Assembly (NCBI RefSeq): GCF_002847305.1
Contig: NZ_CP025408.1
Location: forward strand, 2,439,001 to 2,503,000
Direction of reading: 5' to 3'
Source: Paracoccus tegillarcae
GTDB taxonomy: Bacteria > Pseudomonadota > Alphaproteobacteria > Rhodobacterales > Rhodobacteraceae
DNA: 64,000 nt
The notes beneath the pieces are model-generated. The model saw nothing but the letters and a program-made list of their open reading frames with translations. It was not told the DNA's origin and did no database searches. Below, piece after piece: positions 8,631-16,586 of the stretch (position 1 is the stretch's first letter; each line of letters starts with the position of its first letter). The position numbers were made by a program, and so were the translations under genes.

Positions 8631-10123
8631 CAGCTGCCGTCCATCAGCGGGGCCAGCGTCAGTTGCGCCTGGGCCAGATCGGCCTCGGCGGTCAGACCAA
8701 GCGCACGCAGGCTGGCCAGTGCTTTTGCCGCCTGCGCCTTGTCGCCATCGAGCCCGCTGTCGATCTGGGCGATCGCCTCGAGCACCGCTTCGCCGTGACG
8801 GTCATCGCCCTGGGCCAGCGTGCTGGCTTGCCCGCCCGCCAGTGCCGGATCGGGCGGCACCGGCCGAGTTGTCGGCAGGCCCTGCCACTGCTGCAGCCAG
8901 CCCGCGATCTCGCCCGCGCGGCCGTTCAGATCGGAGGGCAGATCCGCAGCCACCAGCGAGGCCAGCACCCCGGCCATGCCGGCGCGCGCAAATTCGTCAA
9001 AGCTGTCGATCAGGGCCTTGCCCGTCGCCTCGGCATCGGCTGTGTCCAGTGCCTGTTGCAGACGCTGATAGGCGCCGACACGTTCCCAGACCCCGCCAGA
9101 GGCCGCAGGTTTTTGTTCGGAATAGATCAGCGCCATCTGCTGTGCGGGCAAGGTGCCGGCGCGCGACAGCCGTTCAGCGGCCTCCAGCCGGGCTTTCCAA
9201 CCGGTTGTCGAACGCAGATCGGAATAGCCGAAAGCCAGCGGCAGCTGGGCTGTCGGCAGCGGTTGGCCCACTGCCTCGTGCATCCGGAAATCCAGCGGCG
9301 TCACGGGCTGGGGTGGTTCCAGCGTCTCGCCCGCATCGACATAGCTGTCATCCAGAAACTGCGCCAGCAGGGCCAGCCGGTCCCTGGGGATCAGGCCGAA
9401 CCGTTCGGCGCCGTGAAAGGTGATTGCGGCGGCCGACCAGTCGCCCGATTGCGCCAGACAAAAGATCCGCGCGCCAAAGCTGGGGGCAATGCCGGGCGTG
9501 TCGTTCATCACCGAGCAGGCGCGACCTTCTTCGCCGGCCAGCAGGGCCACGTCGAACAGACGGCGAAAGCTTTCGGGCGTGCGTTGCCCCGCACTGACCA
9601 GCAAGCGCGCGGCATCGGCATTCGCGCCCATGTCCAGCAATCGGTCGGCGCGTGCCAGAAACAGCCGCCCGCGTTCGGCCTCGCCGGTCATGGTGGGCGG
9701 GGTCAGCTGCGCGGTCAGGATCCGGCGCAGCAGCGCATTCGTCGCCGGCAACCGGGCCGAACTGCCGTCGATCATCGAGGCCAGCACTTCGGCATCGCTG
9801 CCGGCCCACAGATTCGCGGGTAGACCTGCGGCGCGCGCTGAAATGGTGCCCGCGCGATCGGGATCGGTCTCGTCCAGCCGGCTGACGGCGACCTTGCCGA
9901 CGGCGCCTGTCTCGGCCACGGGGGGCGCGCCGGGTGTCGCGCGTTGCGCATCCGATGGCCGTTCATCGTCGGGCCGCCAGCCCGAGCTTTCGCGCGGCGG
10001 TGCCTGAATAGAGCCCGACAGCCAGTCGCTTGCCGACAAGGGTTGCTGCGCTGATGCGGGCAGCGCTGCCCCCAGGCTCAGGCCAAGCGCGGCCAGTGCG
10101 GATATCAGCGGGGCATTAGTCAC
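8630..10123 (-). CDS. Secreted/periplasmic protein of unknown function
   Basis: 497 aa from GTG 10121-10123, chosen because it gives a signal peptide (VTNAPLISALAALGLSLGAA, then ASAQQ) and an 8-base overlap with the preceding gene. The mature part starts with a Pro/Ser-rich stretch, and residues about 110-470 are Ala/Leu-rich helical segments resembling TPR or HEAT solenoids (for example LLVSAGQRTPESFRRLFDVA). No catalytic motif is visible. It lies between a small anchored acidic protein and xerD in a tightly overlapping run. I do not recognise a characterised homologue; similar Rhodobacterales proteins carry uninformative names. Confidence 0.75.
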   Translation of the reverse strand: MTNAPLISALAALGLSLGAALPASAQQPLSASDWLSGSIQAPPRESSGWRPDDERPSDAQRATPGAPPVAETGAVGKVAVSRLDETDPDRAGTISARAAGLPANLWAGSDAEVLASMIDGSSARLPATNALLRRILTAQLTPPTMTGEAERGRLFLARADRLLDMGANADAARLLVSAGQRTPESFRRLFDVALLAGEEGRACSVMNDTPGIAPSFGARIFCLAQSGDWSAAAITFHGAERFGLIPRDRLALLAQFLDDSYVDAGETLEPPQPVTPLDFRMHEAVGQPLPTAQLPLAFGYSDLRSTTGWKARLEAAERLSRAGTLPAQQMALIYSEQKPAASGGVWERVGAYQRLQQALDTADAEATGKALIDSFDEFARAGMAGVLASLVAADLPSDLNGRAGEIAGWLQQWQGLPTTRPVPPDPALAGGQASTLAQGDDRHGEAVLEAIAQIDSGLDGDKAQAAKALASLRALGLTAEADLAQAQLTLAPLMDGS

Positions 10124-10421
10124 CCGGTGCCTCGGTCGTGTCTTCATCGGAAATGGGGGCCGGCGCGGTCTCTGTTTCCGGCTCGGTCTCTGTTTCGGGC
10201 GCGCTCTCTGTTTCGGGCTCGGGCGCATCTTCGCCGGTGGCGGCTGCATCGGTTGCGCCATCCTCGGCCTCGACCGGGTTGGGGGCCAATTCGCCGCCCT
10301 CGACCGGGATCGGATCACGGATCTCGCGTTGGCTTGGGTCCATGTCACCCAGGTAGGCATAGCCCACCAGTGCAATGACCGCAGCCAGCACCAGGACGAC
10401 GAGAAGCTTGATCAATCGCAT
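10116..10421 (-). CDS. Small membrane-anchored acidic protein, unknown function
   Basis: 101 aa. Residues 1-25 are one membrane segment (IKLLVVLVLAAVIALVGYAYL). The rest is a low-complexity acidic tail rich in Glu, Thr, Pro and Ala, with PETE-type repeats between about residues 65 and 90. The anchor and tail suggest a periplasmic spacer or scaffold. It is first in a run that continues through the 497-aa secreted protein and xerD, and is divergent from aroK. AT-rich sequence at 10464-10472 could be its -10 region. Function unknown. Confidence 0.7.
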   Translation of the reverse strand: MRLIKLLVVLVLAAVIALVGYAYLGDMDPSQREIRDPIPVEGGELAPNPVEAEDGATDAAATGEDAPEPETESAPETETEPETETAPAPISDEDTTEAPGD

Positions 10422-10539
10422 GAATCTGCCCTTTCCTTGCCGGTCTCAAGCCGGTTCGCGAGGAATATATATGGCCTTTTGGGAAAGATCACGCCATTGA
10501 ACGCATTGCGACCCGCAAAGGTTCGGCAAAGAGGCAAGG

Positions 10540-11076
10540 ATGGATCGCCATATCGTTCTGATCGGCATGATGGGTGCGGGAAAGACAGCCGTGGGGGGCG
10601 AATTGGCCCGTCGCCTCGGCGCGCGCTTTATTGATTCCGACAACGAAATCGAATCCGCTGCTGCCATGACCATCGCCGAGATTTTCGCCCGTGATGGCGA
10701 AGAATTCTTTCGGATGCGCGAATCCGAGGTTCTGCGCCGCCTGCTGGCCGCGCCGCCCTCTGTGATTTCAACCGGGGGCGGGGCCTGGCTGCGCGGTGAA
10801 AATCGCGACCTGATCCGCCGCAACGGGCTGTCGGTCTGGCTGAATGTCGAGTTGGAGACGCTGTGGAACCGGGTTCGCATGCGCTCGACCCGGCCCTTGC
10901 TGAAAACGGCTGACCCCAAGGGTACGCTGACGCAGATGCTGGAAAGCCGCCGCCCGCATTATTCGACGGCTGAACTGGTATTTGACGTGCGCGGTGGCGA
11001 TTCGATTGACCAGACAGCCAGCCGCCTGCTGACCCAGATCCGCGCGACCCATCCAGAATGCCTTGGGGTAAAATGA
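10540..11076 (+). CDS. aroK: Shikimate kinase
   Basis: 178 aa. Phosphorylates shikimate with ATP in the route to aromatic amino acids. The P-loop GMMGAGKTAVG is near residues 8-18, followed by IDSDNEIE (shikimate-binding Asp), FFRMRESEVL (Arg) and STGGGAW. The C-terminal lid Arg lies around STRPLL. Length is standard. Its stop overlaps the aroB start (ATGA, 11073-11076), the common aroK-aroB pairing, so the two steps are co-expressed. Confidence 0.95.
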   Translation: MDRHIVLIGMMGAGKTAVGGELARRLGARFIDSDNEIESAAAMTIAEIFARDGEEFFRMRESEVLRRLLAAPPSVISTGGGAWLRGENRDLIRRNGLSVWLNVELETLWNRVRMRSTRPLLKTADPKGTLTQMLESRRPHYSTAELVFDVRGGDSIDQTASRLLTQIRATHPECLGVK

Positions 11077-12188
11077 CCGATTCCCAGATGACGACCGTGC
11101 ATGTGCCGCTGGCTGAACGCGCCTATGACGTGCTGATCGGGCAGGGGCTGATCGAACGGGCCGGTGCATTGATCGCGCCCGTTCTGGCGCGGCCGCGCGT
11201 GGCGATCCTGACCGATGAAACCGTGGCGGGCCTGCACCTGTCGCGCCTGCAGGAGGCCCTGCGCACCGAGGGCATCGACAGCGCGGCGCTGGCCCTGCCT
11301 GCCGGCGAGTCGACCAAGGCCTGGCCCTTTCTGACGCAGGCGGTGGAGTGGTTGCTGGAACAAAAGGTCGAGCGGCGCGACGTCGTGGTGGCACTTGGCG
11401 GCGGCGTGATCGGCGATCTGGCGGGATTTGCGGCGGCGGTGCTGCGCCGCGGGGTTCGCTTTGTGCAGATACCCACGACGCTGCTGGCGCAGGTCGATAG
11501 CAGCGTTGGCGGCAAGACCGGCATCAACAGCGCGCGGGGCAAGAACCTGATCGGCGCTTTTCATCAGCCCTCGCTGGTGCTGGCCGATATCGACGTGCTG
11601 GACACGCTGACGCCGCGCGATTTCCGTGCCGGTTACGGCGAGGTGGCCAAATACGGGCTGCTGGGGGATGCCGGCTTTTTCGAATGGCTGGAACGGAACG
11701 GCCCGGCGCTGGCCAGCGATCCGGGGGTGAGGCAACGCGCGGTCGCGCATTCCGTCGCGATGAAGGCCGGCATTGTCGAACGTGACGAGACAGAGCAGGG
11801 CGAACGTGCGCTGCTGAATTTGGGTCATACATTTGGTCATGCGCTGGAGGCGGCGACCGGCTATTCCGACCGCCTGCTGCATGGCGAGGGCGTGGCGATC
11901 GGCTGTGCGCTGGCCTTTGACCTGTCCGCGCGGATGGGGCTGTGCAGCCAAGAGGCGCCAAGCCGCGTATTGGCGCATCTGCGCCAGATGGGGATGCCCG
12001 CGCGACTGTCGGACATTCCGGGCGATCTGCCGGGTGATGACGCGCTGATCGCGCTTATGGGGCAGGACAAGAAGGTGGTCGATGGTCAGCTGCGTTTTGT
12101 GCTGGCGCGCGGCATCGGCGAGGCCTTTGTCAGCGACGATGTCGAGACGGCTGCCCTGCGCAGGGTTCTGGCCGAAGCGCGGGATTGA
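11073..12188 (+). CDS. aroB: 3-dehydroquinate synthase
   Basis: 371 aa. Converts DAHP to 3-dehydroquinate using NAD and a divalent metal. Seen: LPAGESTKAW, the NAD-binding GGGVIGDLAGFAAAVLRRG, PTTLLAQVDSSVGGKTGIN, and metal ligands in GYGEVAKYG and LNLGHTFGHALE. The start at 11073 is chosen because it forms ATGA with the aroK stop; an earlier in-frame ATG at 11058 would lie inside aroK. It is the last gene of the pair, followed by a hairpin-rich gap before the convergent transglutaminase-like gene. Confidence 0.95.
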   Translation: MTDSQMTTVHVPLAERAYDVLIGQGLIERAGALIAPVLARPRVAILTDETVAGLHLSRLQEALRTEGIDSAALALPAGESTKAWPFLTQAVEWLLEQKVERRDVVVALGGGVIGDLAGFAAAVLRRGVRFVQIPTTLLAQVDSSVGGKTGINSARGKNLIGAFHQPSLVLADIDVLDTLTPRDFRAGYGEVAKYGLLGDAGFFEWLERNGPALASDPGVRQRAVAHSVAMKAGIVERDETEQGERALLNLGHTFGHALEAATGYSDRLLHGEGVAIGCALAFDLSARMGLCSQEAPSRVLAHLRQMGMPARLSDIPGDLPGDDALIALMGQDKKVVDGQLRFVLARGIGEAFVSDDVETAALRRVLAEARD

Positions 12189-12230
12189 TCAGCTGAACAG
12201 CGGCTTGCCCGGCGTGGTCCGCGCAAGCCA

Positions 12231-12261
12231 AAGGGCGCAGCCGAACCGGCATGCGCCCCTT
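12231..12261. terminator. Possible bidirectional terminator between aroB and the transglutaminase-like gene
   Basis: AAGGGCGCA (12231-12239) pairs with TGCGCCCCTT (12252-12261), with one bulged base. A second small stem lies just before it (GGCTTGC 12202-12208 with GCAAGCC 12223-12229). There is no U-run, so intrinsic termination is uncertain, but the place, between two convergent genes, fits. Confidence 0.4.
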
Positions 12262-12284
12262 GGTCTGGCTGAGCCGAGCAGCGT

Positions 12285-13127
12285 TTAGGCGACGGCTTTG
12301 ACGTCGACCTTGTTGCCGGCCTCGTCGACCGCATCGCACCAGACCTCGAACTTGTCCAGGCGATGTTCGCCAAAGCTGTTGAGCAGCGGCACGTCGGTCG
12401 CGTCATGACCGCGCGCCACGACCACGCGGCCAATGCGGCGCTGGTTGTTGCGGGGGTCGAAGGTCCACCATTTGCCCCCCAGAAACACCTCGATCCAGGC
12501 CGAGAAATCCATCGGCTGGCCCGAAGCCGGCACACCGATTTCACCCAGATAGCCGTTCACGTAACGGGCGGGAATGTTCATCGCACGCAGGAAAGCCAGC
12601 GCAAGATGGGCAAAGTCGCGGCAGACGCCATGACCCTCCTGCATCGCCTCGACGGCGGTGCGGGTGGCGCGCGCCTTCATGTAGTCAAAGCTGATATGGC
12701 CCTGAACATGATCAACGATATGCTGCACCCGGCCCCAGCCCGCCGGCACGTTGCCGAACAGGTCCCAGGCTTCCTGACTGATCAGGTCGGTCTCGACATA
12801 GCGCGAGCCGTTGAGGAATGTCAGCACCTCGTCCGGCAGCGCCTCGACCGGCCATTCCTGCGCGTTCTCGTCGGCCTCGTCGATCAGACCGTCGTCGCGC
12901 AGGGTGACGTCGCCGCGCAGGGAAAAGAACCCCGCCGGCGCAATCATGCGCCGACAGATATTGCCATAATCGTCAAAATAACTGTGCACAGGCACCTGCG
13001 GCGTCGTGGTGACCTGCTCGGGCCCGGTAAAATCGCCCTGCCGCGAGACATGCGGCGTGACAAGGCAGACCAGCGGCGTGGGCTGCGCAGACTCGATTGC
13101 TATATCGTAACCGACCCGGATCAGCAT
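12285..13127 (-). CDS. Transglutaminase-like (COG1305) family protein with Ser at the usual His position
   Basis: 280 aa from ATG 13125-13127, sharing one base with the OsmC stop; GTG at 13130 is the alternative. An N-terminal beta-rich domain (residues 1-110) precedes the papain-like core. The nucleophile Cys is in EGHGVCRDFAHLALAFLRA (about residue 169) and the Asp in WWTFDPRNNQ (about 224). The segment that normally reads H-A-W is MDFSAWIEVFLGG here, so Ser (about 209) occupies the classical catalytic His position. Relatives act as cysteine proteases or amide-forming enzymes on unknown substrates. It is coupled to the OsmC gene; the reason for that pairing is unclear. Confidence 0.8.
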   Translation of the reverse strand: MLIRVGYDIAIESAQPTPLVCLVTPHVSRQGDFTGPEQVTTTPQVPVHSYFDDYGNICRRMIAPAGFFSLRGDVTLRDDGLIDEADENAQEWPVEALPDEVLTFLNGSRYVETDLISQEAWDLFGNVPAGWGRVQHIVDHVQGHISFDYMKARATRTAVEAMQEGHGVCRDFAHLALAFLRAMNIPARYVNGYLGEIGVPASGQPMDFSAWIEVFLGGKWWTFDPRNNQRRIGRVVVARGHDATDVPLLNSFGEHRLDKFEVWCDAVDEAGNKVDVKAVA

Positions 13128-13543
13128 CACGAAACGCTTGCCTCCATCGTTACTTCGGCGTTCAGCAGCTTGGAGATCGGGCAGCCGTCCTTGGCATCCT
13201 GCGCCAGCTTCTCGACCTGCGCCTTGTCGCCATCTGCGGTGATCGACGTCACCAGATGCGCCTTGGTCACGGTCAGGCTGTCGGCGTCCAGCGTGATCTT
13301 GGAGGTGGTTTCAACAGAGACCCCGCCAATGCCCGCTTCGCCCAGCATATTGGCCAATGCCATGGAAAAGCAGGCCGCATGCGCAGCACCGATCAGTTCC
13401 TCGGGATTGGTGCCGGAACCGTCCTGAAAGCGCGTGTTGAAACCGTAGGGCTGATCATCCAGAACGCCGGATTGCGTCGAGACGACGCCCTTGCCGCTTT
13501 TCAGATCGCCTTCCCATTTCGCCGAACCAGTACGAGTGATCAT
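13127..13543 (-). CDS. osmC: OsmC/Ohr family peroxiredoxin-like protein
   Basis: 138 aa. The OsmC fold reduces organic hydroperoxides through two cysteines, both visible: AAHAACFSMALANML (about residue 59) and DAKDGCPISKLL (about 122). The opening MITRTGSAKWEGDLKSGKG is characteristic of OsmC rather than Ohr. The ribosome binding site AAAGGAGTT lies upstream of ATG 13543. It is the first gene of a pair with the transglutaminase-like protein. The 120-base gap to the S8 peptidase gene holds its presumed promoter. Confidence 0.9.
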   Translation of the reverse strand: MITRTGSAKWEGDLKSGKGVVSTQSGVLDDQPYGFNTRFQDGSGTNPEELIGAAHAACFSMALANMLGEAGIGGVSVETTSKITLDADSLTVTKAHLVTSITADGDKAQVEKLAQDAKDGCPISKLLNAEVTMEASVS

Positions 13544-13663
13544 GGCAGAACTCCTTTCATAAAGTCTTGCACGTCAACGCGGCCCGGGCGGTCCCGGTTC
13601 AATTCCGATGCAACTGCTTTTTCGCAATTGCCTCTTTCATGAACAATTTCTCGTCGTTTTGCC

Positions 13664-15073
13664 CTAGCCGGGGCAGACGGATGCCGCCGAGATCAGCCCG
13701 TTGCCGAAAACCGTATCGTGACCCGGCTCACCAAGATCGCGCGCCCCGTCCGACAGGATTGCCATGGCCTGCTGCACGGTCAGATCGGGGTTCTGGCCTC
13801 GCAGCATTGCCGCGGCCGCCGTCACAAAGGGCACCGCGAAGGACGTGCCGGTCTTGGTGCGGACCCCACTGACCGAGGCCGCGGTCCAGACATCAACGCC
13901 CGGTGCCGCCAGATCGACATGCGCACCGTTCACGGCGCGGCGATAGACCTGCAAGTCCTGATCCACTGCCGTCACCGCGATGACGGAATCGTAGGCTGCG
14001 GGAAACAGGGGGTCTGCCTGCGATCCGGCATTTCCCACGGCTGCCACGATGATGATGTTTTCCGTCCCGGCCAGCTGGTTGATCACCTCTTCCAGCGCGC
14101 TGTTCTGCGGGCCTGCCAGACTGAGATTGACGACATCGGCGCCGCGTTCGGCCAACTCGGTCAGGCCCTTGATCAGGGTAAAGACATCGGCGCGCTCGTC
14201 GCCCTGACGGCGGTGAAAGGCGTCAACGGCGATCACACGCGCGCCGGGCACCAGGCCGGGCGAGCGGCCGGCCGGATCGCCGACCAGCAGCGCCGCGACG
14301 GCGGTGCCATGGATGGCCTGGGATTGCGGCAATTCATCGGGGGCCAGCCGGATCACGTCCAGTTGCGCCGTGCCAAAGGCCTCATGCGCCTCGTTCAATC
14401 CGGTGTCGATCAAGCCGATCGTAACATCGCCCACGCAGGACCGGGTCCGGGCCTGATCCTGCGGCCAGCCGATCAACTGGCGCTTGAGGCAAAGCGCCTC
14501 GGTGCAGGACCATGTCGCCGGCGCCGCCGCCTCTAGCGGGGCCACCGCCTGTTCGCTGCGATAGAAATGGTTGAAATCGGCCTCGTCCCCGCTGTCCAGC
14601 GCCCGGACAACCTCGCGCGCCTGATCAAGGGTGCTGTCCTCGGGGATGCGCAGGCGGCGGGCGATGCTGTCATCCTGGCGCTCATAGGTTTCGATCAGGG
14701 AATAGCCCTGGGTCAGCAATGCCTGAAAATCGTCCTCGTCCAGGCTGGGCGCGACGATTTCATCTGCGACGCGTTCAGGGCGATGGATCGGCGGCGGGAT
14801 CGGCGAGACACGACGAACCGGTGCGGCGCGGCGCGCTGGCGTCTGCCTCGTGCGCGGCTGAACGCGGCGCAGGATCGGACCGCCATCGTCATCATCATCG
14901 TCGCTGAAAGAGCCGCCGCCTCCGCCATCATCATCGTCGTTCCCACCGCCATCGTCGTCATCATCCGCAAACGCGATTCCGATCAGCAGAGTTTGGCCGG
15001 TTTGGTCCAGTGGCGTTGCTCCGCCGATGGCAAGACCAAGAATAACCCATAACTTGCAAAGTCTTTTCAGCAC
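13664..15073 (-). CDS. Exported subtilisin-like (S8) serine peptidase with Asp/Gly-rich segment
   Basis: 469 aa from GTG 15071-15073, with AGAGG about 9 bases upstream. A hydrophobic N terminus (residues 1-36) ends in a signal-peptide-like AFA. Residues 37-66 are almost only Asp and Gly, followed by an Arg/Pro-rich linker to about 100. The S8 domain shows the full triad: Asp in IGLIDTGLNEAH (223), His in AIHGTAVAALLVG (255) and Ser in GTSFAVPFVTAAA (411), with the oxyanion Asn in AAVGNAGS (348). It is divergent from an ECF sigma and anti-sigma pair. The acidic run could bind calcium or positively charged surfaces; that is inference. Confidence 0.88.
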   Translation of the reverse strand: MLKRLCKLWVILGLAIGGATPLDQTGQTLLIGIAFADDDDDGGGNDDDDGGGGGSFSDDDDDDGGPILRRVQPRTRQTPARRAAPVRRVSPIPPPIHRPERVADEIVAPSLDEDDFQALLTQGYSLIETYERQDDSIARRLRIPEDSTLDQAREVVRALDSGDEADFNHFYRSEQAVAPLEAAAPATWSCTEALCLKRQLIGWPQDQARTRSCVGDVTIGLIDTGLNEAHEAFGTAQLDVIRLAPDELPQSQAIHGTAVAALLVGDPAGRSPGLVPGARVIAVDAFHRRQGDERADVFTLIKGLTELAERGADVVNLSLAGPQNSALEEVINQLAGTENIIIVAAVGNAGSQADPLFPAAYDSVIAVTAVDQDLQVYRRAVNGAHVDLAAPGVDVWTAASVSGVRTKTGTSFAVPFVTAAAAMLRGQNPDLTVQQAMAILSDGARDLGEPGHDTVFGNGLISAASVCPG

Positions 15074-15156
15074 CTTAGAATACCTCTTGCTTAGCGTAGG
15101 GTCAGATGGTCAACACTGAGGCAACGATAGCGCGAGAAATCTATTCCGGCCAGTTC

Positions 15157-15189
15157 TACCAAAATCAATCAAGCTATACCAAAATCAAT
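15157..15189 (+). promoter_or_regulatory. Two exact 13-bp direct repeats upstream of the ECF sigma gene
   Basis: TACCAAAATCAAT occurs at 15157-15169 and again at 15177-15189, a 20-bp period or about two helical turns. The second copy ends 12 bases before the sigma factor ATG. The bases between the copies are CAAGCTA. The segment is far more AT-rich than its surroundings. It lies between divergent genes (S8 peptidase and sigma factor), so it may be a regulator site serving one or both. Confidence 0.6.
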
Positions 15190-15201
15190 TAACAGGCACC
15201 G

Positions 15202-15702
15202 ATGGACGACCCCTTCACAGAAGAGATCATCGCATTTCTGCCCAACTTGAAACGCTATGCCATTTCGCTGAGCAGACGCCCCGATCTGGCTGAGGATCTG
15301 GTGCAGTTGACGGCGGAACGCGCCTTTCGCAACCGCCACAGCTTTGATCCCGATACCAAGCTGCAGGCATGGCTGCTGCGCATCTTGCGCAATGCCTGGA
15401 TCGACATGACCCGCCGCGACAGGACCCGTGGAACGCAGACCCCGATCGAGGATGCGCCGTGGCTGGCGGGCGAGGATGGCGAACGTGTTGCAGAAGGCCG
15501 GCTGATGCTGGATGAAACGCGTCGGGCCATGGAACAGATCAGCCCCGATCAGCGCGACGTTCTGGTGCTGGTCTGCATTCAGGAAGTGACCTATCAGGAA
15601 GCTGCGGATATCCTGGACATACCTATTGGAACCGTCATGAGCCGTCTTGCGCGCGCAAGAAAAGCGCTGTCGAAGGAAATGGGACTGGATGGATGGGAAT
15701 AG
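15202..15702 (+). CDS. ECF-type RNA polymerase sigma factor
   Basis: 166 aa. Region 2 spans about residues 10-75 (LKRYAISLSRRPDLAEDLVQ and KLQAWLLRILRNAWIDMTRR), and region 4 spans about 108-160 (ISPDQRDVLVLVCIQEVTYQ, then DILDIPIGTVMSRLARARKA). Such factors redirect RNA polymerase to a small stress or surface regulon. The next gene, 50 bases downstream on the same strand, encodes a one-helix membrane protein that looks like its anti-sigma factor. The divergent S8 peptidase may be a target or part of the release pathway. Confidence 0.92.
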   Translation: MDDPFTEEIIAFLPNLKRYAISLSRRPDLAEDLVQLTAERAFRNRHSFDPDTKLQAWLLRILRNAWIDMTRRDRTRGTQTPIEDAPWLAGEDGERVAEGRLMLDETRRAMEQISPDQRDVLVLVCIQEVTYQEAADILDIPIGTVMSRLARARKALSKEMGLDGWE

Positions 15703-15752
15703 TTGCCCCCCGGAAGCGTTGTCTCATTGCCTAGATAAGAGAGTGACCAGTG

Positions 15753-16562
15753 ATGAACGACACGCCGCAGCCTAGTGACGAGACCCTCATGGCCTATGCC
15801 GACGGTATGTTGGACGGCGATGAGATGCGTATCGTCGAGACAGCGATCCGGCAGGATCCTGCGCTTGCTGCACGGGTCGACAGTTTCCGCGAGACGGCCC
15901 GGCGCGTGGGTCAGCTGGGCAAGGCACAGGATGACCATGTACCGGACGCGCTGATCGCGCGGGTTCGCGAACTGGCAGCGCAATCACAGGCCGAGGCCGC
16001 GCCAGCGGCCAGTCCGGCGGCGCCAGTGGTCGATTTTGCGTCCCGCCGCCAACAGGCCGATCCCCGACCTGCGGCCCGCTCGGCGCCGATCTGGCAATTG
16101 CCGCTGGCGGCCAGCATCTTCCTGGCGCTGGGGTTGTGGGGCGGCATGAAAATCGGACCCAATCTGGATGATCAGCCTGATGCCGCGCAACTGGCGCTGC
16201 TGGACAGCCCGGGCGTGCATCAGGTGCTGAATTCCGCCCGTTCGGGCGAGCAGGCACCGTTGGATGGCGGCGGTGAGGTGTCGCTGATTGCCAGCTTCAA
16301 CAATGCTGAGGGCCAGCTTTGCCGCGAGTTCGAGATCGTCTGGCCGCAGCGCCCGACAATCGTTTCGGTGTCGTGCCGCGCGCCGCAAACCGACGCGGAC
16401 GGCTGGGCGGCGCAACTGGCGGTGCTGGCCTCTGTCGGGGATGATCAGAACTATGCGCCGGCCTCATCTCTGGAGACGCTGGATACCTATGTGGGGGCGA
16501 TCGGGGCCAGCCAGCCGCTGTCGCCGGAAGAAGAGGCAGCCGCGTTGCAGGCGCTGAACTGA
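15753..16562 (+). CDS. Membrane-anchored anti-sigma factor
   Basis: 269 aa from ATG 15753 (GTG 15750 is adjacent and in frame). The N-terminal 60 residues (SDETLMAYADGMLDGDEMRI, then VETAIRQDPALAARVDSFRE) are the helical cytoplasmic sigma-binding domain seen in alphaproteobacterial anti-sigma factors; no zinc-binding His/Cys cluster is present. An Ala/Pro-rich linker leads to one membrane segment near residues 112-132 (LPLAASIFLALGLWGGMKIG). The remaining ~135 residues are predicted periplasmic. Its place directly after the ECF gene is the main support. Confidence 0.82.
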   Translation: MNDTPQPSDETLMAYADGMLDGDEMRIVETAIRQDPALAARVDSFRETARRVGQLGKAQDDHVPDALIARVRELAAQSQAEAAPAASPAAPVVDFASRRQQADPRPAARSAPIWQLPLAASIFLALGLWGGMKIGPNLDDQPDAAQLALLDSPGVHQVLNSARSGEQAPLDGGGEVSLIASFNNAEGQLCREFEIVWPQRPTIVSVSCRAPQTDADGWAAQLAVLASVGDDQNYAPASSLETLDTYVGAIGASQPLSPEEEAAALQALN

Positions 16563-16586
16563 ACTGCCGCCAGCCAGTGTGGCCGG

